Assembly: GCF_021483235.1 (NCBI RefSeq)
Contig: NZ_JAKEEC010000001.1
Coordinates: 285 to 64,284 of the forward strand
Origin: Arthrobacter alkaliphilus
GTDB taxonomy: Bacteria > Actinomycetota > Actinomycetes > Actinomycetales > Micrococcaceae
DNA length: 64,000 nt
Direction of reading: 5' to 3'
Shown: piece after piece, positions 57,811 to 64,000 of the stretch
How the letters are laid out: each line of letters begins with the position of its first letter
How positions within the stretch are numbered: the stretch's first letter is position 1
The notes under the pieces: model-generated
Databases searched by the model: none
What the model was told of the DNA's origin: nothing
Seen by the model: the letters and a program-made list of their open reading frames with translations, nothing else
Program-made: the position numbers and the translations under genes

Positions 57811-60660
57811 CCGTCCGGTCAATGACCAAGCGTCTTCGCCGCCGTCGTCCTCATCGTCCGGGCCGTCTGCTCCGTCATGGTATTCCGTGGCCTGCTTGCG
57901 ACGGTCGAAATCGGCGGCGACCACGTCCTCGGCGTAGCCGCCGACAGCGATGTTCGCGTTCGCGTTGTCGCTCAGCGCCGCCGTGTGCGCGTCAGGGAGG
58001 GCCGGAGCTTCCTGCCCCTTCATCGCCGCCAGGACGGGAGCGAGGTCGTCGGGCTTGACCAGGACATCGCGCGCCTTGGACCCTTCCGACGGGCCTACGA
58101 CGCCGCGCGACTCGAGCAGGTCCATGAGGCGGCCCGCCTTGGCGAAACCGACGCGGAGCTTGCGCTGCAGCATCGATGTGGAACCGAACTGCGTCGTAAC
58201 CACAAGTTCCGTGGCCTGGAGCAGGACCTCGAGGTCGTCCCCGATGTCGTCGTCGATCTGCTTTTTCTGCGCCTCGGGCGCGACGTCGTCACGGTAGACA
58301 GCCTTGAGCTGGCCCTTGACGTGTTCAACGACCCGGTGGATTTCGGACTCGGAGACCCAGGCACCCTGCACGCGCATTGCCTTGGAGGCGCCCATCGGCA
58401 GGAAGAGCGCGTCGCCCTGGCCAATAAGTTTCTCCGCACCGGGCTGGTCCAGGACCACGCGGGAGTCGGTGACGGACGAGGTCGCGAACGCCATGCGCGA
58501 GGGGACGTTCGCCTTGATCAGGCCGGTGACGACGTCGACCGACGGACGCTGGGTCGCGAGGACCAGGTGGATGCCGGCGGCACGGGCAAGCTGGGTGATC
58601 CGGACAATGGAGTCTTCGACGTCCCGCGGGGCCACCATCATGAGGTCGGCAAGCTCGTCCACGATCACCAGCAAGTACGGGTACGGCTTGATGACGCGCT
58701 TGGAGTCGACCGGGGGCACCACCTTGCCGGCGCGGACCGCTTTGTTGAAGTCGTCGATGTGCTTGAAGCCGTAGTTGGCGAGGTCGTCGTAGCGGGCGTC
58801 CATTTCGCGCACTACCCACTGAAGCGCCTCGGCGGCTTTCTTGGGATTGGTGATGATGGGCGTGATGAGGTGTGGAACGCCTTCATACGCGGTCAGTTCC
58901 ACGCGCTTGGGGTCCACCATGACCATGCGGACCTCATCGGGTGTGGCCCGCATCAGGATCGACGTGATCATCGAGTTCACGAATGACGATTTACCGGCAC
59001 CCGTCGCACCGGCCACGAGCAAGTGCGGCATCTTGGCGAGGTTCGCGACGACGTAGCCGCCTTCGACGTCCTTGCCGACGCCCATCACCATGGGGTGGTC
59101 TGTCCGCCTGGCGTTCTGGCTGCGCAGGACGTCGCCGAGCGACACGGTCTCGCGGTCCGTGTTGGGGATCTCGATACCGATGGCCGACTTGCCCGGGATG
59201 GGGCTGAGGATGCGGACATCACTTGATGCCACGGCGTAGGAAATGTTCTTCGACAACGCAGTGACACGCTCGACCTTGGTACCGGGAGCGAGTTCGATCT
59301 CGTAGCGGGTCACGGTGGGGCCACGGCTGAAGCCGGTGACGGTGGCGTCGACGTTGAACTGCTGCATCGTGTCCGTCAGGGCGGCCACGACGGCGTCGTT
59401 CGCTTCGGTGCGCTCCTTCGGGATGGACCCCGGAGTCAGGTTGTCCGAGGACGGCAGCGTGTAGGTGACGTCCCCGGCAAGCGACAGTTGTTCGGTGCGC
59501 TGCGGAATCGGCGTCGGGGGCGGAGGCGGGCTGACCGGCGTCGAAGGCACAGTAGCCGGCGGAGCGGCCGGCGGGACCATCGGGATCGCTTCCGTGGCGT
59601 CCCCGGCCGCGGCCTTTCCAAGTCCTTGCGCGGCCTTGATCTTCTCGACGGCGATTTCAGCCTGGGTGGGCCGGCGGACACCCGGCGGCACGGCTGGTGC
59701 TCCCTGGGCCGATGGTGCGTCGTCGTCAACGATGGCGTGCTCGAAGGCCTCGTCGCCGACGTACCCCTCGAGCGTGCGGTCGTCCTCGTTGTCCTTGCCG
59801 AAGAGGCGTTTGCGGCGCTTCTTCTTCGGCTCCGCGGCCGCCTCATTTTCGTAGAGATAGCTGCGGTCATGGGAATCGTCGTGCTGCGCACCCGCGTCCA
59901 TCAGGTCTACACCCATGAGGTGCTCGTAGGCGCCGCGGATGCGCCGCGGAATGGCGCTGAACGGCGTCGCGGTCACGATCAGGACGGAGACGAACGCCAA
60001 GGCGCCGTACACGATGAGTGGCACCGCGGGATGGATGGCGGCCAAGGGCGACGCCGCGAGGAATCCGAGCATCCCGCCCGCCCGCCGCAGGCCCTCGAAG
60101 CCCTGGGCGACCGTTGGTTGGCCCCCGATGATGTGGGCCAAGCCAGTCCCGGCGAAGGACATGATCAGGAAACCGATGCCCACGCGGTTGTTGCCGCGGC
60201 TGTCCCATGGCTCGCGGAACAGCCGGAAAGCGCAGACGAAAAGCATGAGCGGCAGAAGCAGTGATACCCAGCCGAAGGTCCCGTTCACGATGCTGTAGAC
60301 AAGATCCGGAAACCAACCTTTGAAGCCCCACCAGGCGAAGGTTGCGATGAAGACACCGAGTGCGAGGTTGAAAAGCGCGGCGCCGTCCCGGCGGTCTGCG
60401 GGATCAAGGCCGCTGACGTCATGGCCGATCCGGCGCACGCCCGCACCCACCACGTGGCCGATTCCCAGCCAGATGCCGGCAAGCGCACGGAGGATCCAGG
60501 GCTGTTGGGGTTCGACGACGGCGGCCTGCTTGCCGCGGGCCGTGCCTGTGCCGCTCCTGCCGGTCTTTGCCGGGGTCCGGGTGCTGCCCGAACGTGAACC
60601 TGCCCCGGCGGGCTTACTGTTGGAGCTGCCTCTAGGCGCGGAGGTAGTACGAGTCGCCAT
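57808..60660 (-). CDS. ftsK: DNA translocase FtsK
   Basis: A septal DNA pump that clears chromosomes during division and activates dif recombination. Of 950 residues; a Ser/Gly/Lys-rich N-terminus (1-50), four or five membrane segments (about 55-240), a Pro-rich acidic linker (270-430), and the motor with Walker A VAGATGAGKSSFVNSMITS near 595 and Walker B VIVDELADLMMVAPRD. The C-terminal gamma domain (QRKLRVGFAKAGRLMDLLESRGVVGPSEGSKAR) recognises KOPS. ATG 60660 lies 7 nt after TAGCGT. Confidence 0.97.
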   Translation of the reverse strand: MATRTTSAPRGSSNSKPAGAGSRSGSTRTPAKTGRSGTGTARGKQAAVVEPQQPWILRALAGIWLGIGHVVGAGVRRIGHDVSGLDPADRRDGAALFNLALGVFIATFAWWGFKGWFPDLVYSIVNGTFGWVSLLLPLMLFVCAFRLFREPWDSRGNNRVGIGFLIMSFAGTGLAHIIGGQPTVAQGFEGLRRAGGMLGFLAASPLAAIHPAVPLIVYGALAFVSVLIVTATPFSAIPRRIRGAYEHLMGVDLMDAGAQHDDSHDRSYLYENEAAAEPKKKRRKRLFGKDNEDDRTLEGYVGDEAFEHAIVDDDAPSAQGAPAVPPGVRRPTQAEIAVEKIKAAQGLGKAAAGDATEAIPMVPPAAPPATVPSTPVSPPPPPTPIPQRTEQLSLAGDVTYTLPSSDNLTPGSIPKERTEANDAVVAALTDTMQQFNVDATVTGFSRGPTVTRYEIELAPGTKVERVTALSKNISYAVASSDVRILSPIPGKSAIGIEIPNTDRETVSLGDVLRSQNARRTDHPMVMGVGKDVEGGYVVANLAKMPHLLVAGATGAGKSSFVNSMITSILMRATPDEVRMVMVDPKRVELTAYEGVPHLITPIITNPKKAAEALQWVVREMDARYDDLANYGFKHIDDFNKAVRAGKVVPPVDSKRVIKPYPYLLVIVDELADLMMVAPRDVEDSIVRITQLARAAGIHLVLATQRPSVDVVTGLIKANVPSRMAFATSSVTDSRVVLDQPGAEKLIGQGDALFLPMGASKAMRVQGAWVSESEIHRVVEHVKGQLKAVYRDDVAPEAQKKQIDDDIGDDLEVLLQATELVVTTQFGSTSMLQRKLRVGFAKAGRLMDLLESRGVVGPSEGSKARDVLVKPDDLAPVLAAMKGQEAPALPDAHTAALSDNANANIAVGGYAEDVVAADFDRRKQATEYHDGADGPDDEDDGGEDAWSLTGR

Positions 60661-60667
60661 AACGGCC

Positions 60668-60673
60668 ACGCTA
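60668..60673 (-). promoter_or_regulatory. Leaderless -10 element of ftsK
   Basis: TAGCGT on the minus strand, 7 nt before ATG 60660; no Shine-Dalgarno between. Confidence 0.45.
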
Positions 60674-60747
60674 CCCCAGTCCGGGCGGAATCCCGCGGAT
60701 TTGCGGGGCCCGGAGGAACCATGTTGCCTCCGGGCCACAGCGGATGG

Positions 60748-62439
60748 CTATGCCTCCAGGACCAGGGGGATGATCATGGGGCGGCGCCGCAGCTTGCGGT
60801 TGACCCACGTGCCGATCACGCGGCGCACGACCTGCTGGAGCTGGTGGTTGGTGTGGTCCGCGTGGTGGAGCACGGCGTCTTCAAGGGCGGCATTGATCTT
60901 GGGGATGATCTCGTCGAATACGGAATCGTCCTCGGCCACGCCGCGGGCGTGGATCTCCGGGCCGGAAACGATCTTGCCGGTGGTCCGGTTGATGACGGTG
61001 ATAACGGAGATGAAGCCTTCGTCGCCGAGGATCCTGCGGTCCTTCAGGTCGGCGTCGGTGATTTCACCCACACTGGAGCCATCCACATAGACGAAGCCCA
61101 CTTCCACTTGGCCCACCACGTTGGCCTTGTGGTCCCGGACGTCGATGACGGTGCCATTGTCGCTGAGGATGACGCGGTCCGCGGGTACGCCGGAGTCCTC
61201 GGCCAGGTTGCCGTTGGCGATGAGGTGACGGGTTTCGCCGTGCACCGGCATCGCGTTCAGGGGCTTGAGGATGTTGTAGCAGTAGAGCAGCTCGCCAGCG
61301 GCTGCGTGGCCGGAGACATGCACTTTGGCGTTGCCCTTGTGGACCACGTTGGCGCCGAGCTTGAGCAGCCCGTTGATGATCCGGTAGACCGCGTTTTCGT
61401 TGCCGGGGATGAGGCTCGATGCCAGGATAACGGTGTCGCCGTGGCCCACTACCACCCGGTGGTCGCCGTTGGCCATCCGGGACAGGGCCGCCATCGGTTC
61501 GCCCTGGGAACCTGTGGACATGAGGACCAGTCGGTGGTCAGGCAGGTTGTCGATGTTCTTGATGTCCACGAGGATTCCCGGCGGGACGTCAAGGTAGCCC
61601 AGTTTCGCGGCGATGGCCATGTTGCGCACCATGGACCGGCCCACGAAGGCGACATTGCGGCCGTGCTTGGCGGCTGCGTTGAGCACCTGCTGCACCCGGT
61701 GCACGTGCGATGAGAAGGAGGCGACGATAATCCGCTTCTTGGCCTGGCTGAACACGCGGTCCAGCGTGGGGCCGATTTCCTTTTCCGCCGTGGTGAATCC
61801 GGGCACATCCGCATTGGTGGAGTCCGCCATGAACAGGTCCACCCCTTCTTCGCCCAGGCGGGCGAAGTGGCGCAGGTCCGTGATGCGGCCGTCGAGGGGC
61901 AACTGGTCCATCTTGAAGTCGCCCGTGTGCAGCACATTGCCGCCGGCGGTACGGATGAAGACGGCCAAGGCATCCGGAATGGAATGGTTGACGGCCACGA
62001 ATTCGCATTCGAAGGGGCCAAACTGCTCCACCTGTCCTTCTGCGACCGTGAGCGTGTACGGCTTGATCCGGTGTTCCTGGAGCTTGGCCTCGACGAGGGC
62101 GAGCGTCAGCTGGGAACCGACCAACGGCAGGTCCGCGCGCAAGCGCAGAAGGTACGGCACAGCGCCGATGTGGTCTTCGTGGCCATGCGTCAGCACGATG
62201 GCAACGACGTCGTCCAGCCTGTCCTCGATATACGAGAAGTCAGGCAGGATCAGGTCAACGCCCGGCTGGGTCTCTTCAGGGAAGAGTACGCCGCAGTCAA
62301 CCACCAGCAGTTTGCCGTTGATTTCGAAAACGGCCATGTTGCGGCCGATTTCCCCCAGCCCGCCAAGGGGCACGATCCGGAGCGTTCCCTGCGGAAGTTT
62401 GGGCGGGGTGACAAGTCCGGGAAGGGCGGTTTGGGTCAT
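60748..62439 (-). CDS. rnj: Ribonuclease J
   Basis: A metallo-beta-lactamase-fold RNase with 5'-exonuclease and endonuclease activity. Of 563 residues; zinc motif HGHEDHIGAVPYLLR near residue 83, HTGDFKMDQ, SFSSHVHRVQQ in the beta-CASP domain, and PVHGETRHL. GGAAAG lies 9 nt before the ATG. It follows dapA by 27 bp on the same strand, a common actinobacterial arrangement. Confidence 0.95.
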   Translation of the reverse strand: MTQTALPGLVTPPKLPQGTLRIVPLGGLGEIGRNMAVFEINGKLLVVDCGVLFPEETQPGVDLILPDFSYIEDRLDDVVAIVLTHGHEDHIGAVPYLLRLRADLPLVGSQLTLALVEAKLQEHRIKPYTLTVAEGQVEQFGPFECEFVAVNHSIPDALAVFIRTAGGNVLHTGDFKMDQLPLDGRITDLRHFARLGEEGVDLFMADSTNADVPGFTTAEKEIGPTLDRVFSQAKKRIIVASFSSHVHRVQQVLNAAAKHGRNVAFVGRSMVRNMAIAAKLGYLDVPPGILVDIKNIDNLPDHRLVLMSTGSQGEPMAALSRMANGDHRVVVGHGDTVILASSLIPGNENAVYRIINGLLKLGANVVHKGNAKVHVSGHAAAGELLYCYNILKPLNAMPVHGETRHLIANGNLAEDSGVPADRVILSDNGTVIDVRDHKANVVGQVEVGFVYVDGSSVGEITDADLKDRRILGDEGFISVITVINRTTGKIVSGPEIHARGVAEDDSVFDEIIPKINAALEDAVLHHADHTNHQLQQVVRRVIGTWVNRKLRRRPMIIPLVLEA

Positions 62440-62466
62440 AATGCGCTACTTTCCGGCGGAATCGTC

Positions 62467-63378
62467 CTAGACAGTGAAGTCCATTCCAGCTTCCGCCAAG
62501 TCCTCGCGGATGATTGCGATCTCGGCGGGGTCCGGCTCCACGAGGGGCAAGCGGACAACCGAGTTGGGCAGGACTCCCTGCCATTTAAGAATCTGTTTGG
62601 CGGCGACGGCGCCTTGGACCCGGGTCATGGTTGCGCGGACCACGGGCTCGAGTTCGAAGTTGATCTTGCGTGCTGTGTCAAGGTCGTTCGCGTTGATGGC
62701 GTCGATGAGCTCACGGAAACGGCGGGTGGCGACGTGGGTGGTGACGCCAACCAGGCCCACCGCGCCCAGGGCCATCCACTGAAGGGTCAGGCCGTCGTCC
62801 CCCGAGTAGAAAAGAAGGTCGGTTTCCGCCATGACGCGGGTGGCTGCAGCGAAGTCGGCTTTGGCGTCCTTGACCGCAACGATGTTGGGGTGGGAGGCAA
62901 GCCCGATCATGGTTTCCGGCGCGATCTGGATGGAGGAGCGTCCGGGAATGTCGTAGAGCATGACGGGGAGCTCAGTGGCGGACGCAATGGTCTCGAAGTG
63001 GGCCCGGACTCCGGCCTGGCTTGGCTTGTTGTAGTACGGGGTGACGATCAAGAGTCCGTCGACGCCCAGTTTCGCGGCTTCCTGGGAGAGGTGCACCGAG
63101 TGCGCGGTGTCATTGGTACCGGTGCCTGCGATAATTGCCGCGCGGCCGCCCACAGCGTCCTTCACGGCGCGGAACATGCCGAGGTTTTCCTCATCGGTGA
63201 GGGTGGACGTTTCCCCCGTTGTTCCGGTGACGACCAGGCCATCGCAGCCGTCGTCAACGAGCTTGACTGCCAATTCCGCTGCCTGCTTGTAGTCAACTTC
63301 GCCGTCCTTGGTGAACGGGGTAACCATGGCGGTCAGGAGGGTACCGAGAGCGGGAACGTTCGCACGAGAGTCAGACAT
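62467..63378 (-). CDS. dapA: 4-hydroxy-tetrahydrodipicolinate synthase
   Basis: First committed enzyme of the diaminopimelate/lysine pathway, condensing pyruvate with aspartate semialdehyde. Of 303 residues; GTTGETSTLTDEE near 50, the catalytic tyrosine in VTPYYNKP, and the Schiff-base lysine in VAVKDAKADF near 170. ATG 63378 lies 7 nt after TAACGT, so the mRNA is probably leaderless; an upstream in-frame extension is not DapA-like. Lysine from this pathway would also feed the Pls-type NRPS. Confidence 0.96.
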   Translation of the reverse strand: MSDSRANVPALGTLLTAMVTPFTKDGEVDYKQAAELAVKLVDDGCDGLVVTGTTGETSTLTDEENLGMFRAVKDAVGGRAAIIAGTGTNDTAHSVHLSQEAAKLGVDGLLIVTPYYNKPSQAGVRAHFETIASATELPVMLYDIPGRSSIQIAPETMIGLASHPNIVAVKDAKADFAAATRVMAETDLLFYSGDDGLTLQWMALGAVGLVGVTTHVATRRFRELIDAINANDLDTARKINFELEPVVRATMTRVQGAVAAKQILKWQGVLPNSVVRLPLVEPDPAEIAIIREDLAEAGMDFTV

Positions 63379-63385
63379 AGGAAAA

Positions 63386-63391
63386 ACGTTA
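63386..63391 (-). promoter_or_regulatory. Leaderless -10 element of dapA
   Basis: TAACGT on the minus strand, 7 nt before ATG 63378. Confidence 0.45.
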
Positions 63392-63464
63392 CCCTGTCGG
63401 CTGCGGGTTGGGAGAATGGGGCCCGCGTGATTGTCGTCAAGTTCGGCGAAACGGGAGCCGGGCC

Positions 63465-63827
63465 TCAGGCTGAAGCGTCGCTGCGGTGGCCGGGCTTCGC
63501 CGGCCTCTCCGGCGAGCAATACCGGGCCACTGCCGACTCCCGCAGCCGGTCCGCCCAAGCCCCCAGCCGCTGGGCCGCCCGCACATACTCGAACAATTCA
63601 GCGGGGGTCAGCGATTCAACGTCGGCCTCCGCAAGCCGCCTGGCAAGCTCGGCTCCCGGCTGCTGTTCGCCCAGGAGCGTGCCCTCGCGACGCCACTGCA
63701 CATCTTCAGGAGGCTCCCCCGCGACAAGCTGCCGGAAGAGGAAATCGACGACGCCGGGGCTCATCGCCTTCATGGGGCCGTCCAGGCCTTGGGGATAGCC
63801 GCCCGGCCGCTTCGAAGGATCACTCAT
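63465..63827 (-). CDS. Small uncharacterised protein with LexA-controlled promoter
   Basis: A 120-residue protein of no firm family. Residues 75-105 (LTPAELFEYVRAAQRLGAWADRLRESAVARY) recall the helical start of DUF222/HNH-endonuclease proteins, but no HNH domain follows. The first 40 residues are basic and Gly/Pro-rich. No signal peptide or membrane segment is seen. The start has a leaderless -10 (TAGCAT, 6 nt) just downstream of a near-perfect LexA box, so it should be induced by DNA damage. It may bind DNA or act with another SOS protein; that is a guess. Confidence 0.7.
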   Translation of the reverse strand: MSDPSKRPGGYPQGLDGPMKAMSPGVVDFLFRQLVAGEPPEDVQWRREGTLLGEQQPGAELARRLAEADVESLTPAELFEYVRAAQRLGAWADRLRESAVARYCSPERPAKPGHRSDASA

Positions 63828-63833
63828 GCAGCC

Positions 63834-63856
63834 ATGCTATTCGAACATATATTCGA
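63834..63856 (-). promoter_or_regulatory. LexA box and -10 element of the small SOS gene
   Basis: TCGAACATATATTCGA (63841-63856) is identical to the box before the radical SAM gene and has one mismatch to consensus. TAGCAT (63834-63839) lies directly downstream and 6 nt before the ATG. Confidence 0.75.
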
Positions 63857-63900
63857 ACACAAGGCGTTGCCACCAGGACGTTTTCGCCAGAGGACAGCCG

Positions 63901-64000
63901 CTACCGCTCCGCCGCGGTGGGCTCGGAACGGAACAGGCGTACGGCGTCGCGCATGGATTCCCTCGCGCGCTTGCGGTCGCCCGCGGCGTCGTAGGCGCAG
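63901..64000 (-). CDS. C-terminal fragment of a gene running off the window
   Basis: The last 32 codons of a minus-strand gene, reading CAYDAAGDRKRARESMRD then AVRLFRSEPTAAER before a TAG at 63901. The regular A/R/E helix pattern resembles the end of a TPR-like helical protein, but no family can be named from this much. Its start lies beyond 64000. Confidence 0.5.
   Translation of the reverse strand, partial: CAYDAAGDRKRARESMRDAVRLFRSEPTAAER

Overview
The window is high-GC actinobacterial DNA whose gene content and order fit the family Micrococcaceae, most likely an Arthrobacter sensu lato (Arthrobacter, Pseudarthrobacter or Paenarthrobacter). The pointers are mycothiol-type chemistry, a PriA-type HisA, ClgR, a Rv2578c-type radical SAM protein, FtsK/RNase J/DapA clustering, actinobacterial LexA boxes and many leaderless promoters. 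It is almost entirely chromosomal housekeeping DNA on the minus strand. No phage, transposon, CRISPR array, rRNA or tRNA gene was found.

Layout. 1-319: an AT-rich gap with the tyrS terminator and a possible rRNA-type promoter. 320-3879: tyrS and a HelD/HelR-type RNA polymerase remodelling ATPase. 4037-7653: a GNAT enzyme, two divergent alkylation-repair glycosylases (MPG and an Ada-AlkA fusion) and a mycothiol-dependent maleylpyruvate isomerase-like protein. 7760-16436: the arginine operon argC-J-B-D-F-R-G-H, read leftwards from one ArgR-operated leaderless promoter. 16502-17200: two oppositely oriented arrays of 32-bp tandem repeats in the argC/quinone-reductase divergent gap. 17311-24376: quinone reductase, a 1311-residue Pls-type NRPS, an M1 metallopeptidase and a phosphopantetheinyl transferase. 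24448-28061: pheST. 28247-33676: SIMPL protein, SOS-boxed radical SAM protein, Nudix, MFS, CDF and a SpoU methyltransferase. 33730-35651: infC-rpmI-rplT with an attenuator-like leader and an ATT start. 35988-42271: DUF1844, MFS, then hisC-hisB-hisH-small membrane protein-priA-sseB. 42362-45912: LysM protein and lexA sharing an SOS control region, then dinG. 45905-51985: hflX, an RsmC-like methyltransferase, dapF, miaA, miaB. 52008-56470: secreted coiled-coil protein, recX, recA, DUF3046, MarR, ClgR. 56696-63378: cinA, pgsA, ftsK, rnj, dapA. 63465-64000: an SOS-boxed small protein and the tail of a gene cut by the window edge.

How it fits together. Three themes stand out. First, a complete-looking unit for a lysine homopolymer: Pls-type synthetase, M1 peptidase and PPTase. 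A hand-read adenylation code close to the remembered Lys code points to an epsilon-poly-lysine-like product. Second, a LexA regulon visible in sequence: boxes at lexA (two, one shared with the LysM gene), recA, the radical SAM gene and a small uncharacterised gene at 63465-63827. Third, many genes here carry a TANNNT hexamer exactly 6-7 nt before an ATG/GTG, the signature of leaderless transcription. It helped set many of the starts chosen below.
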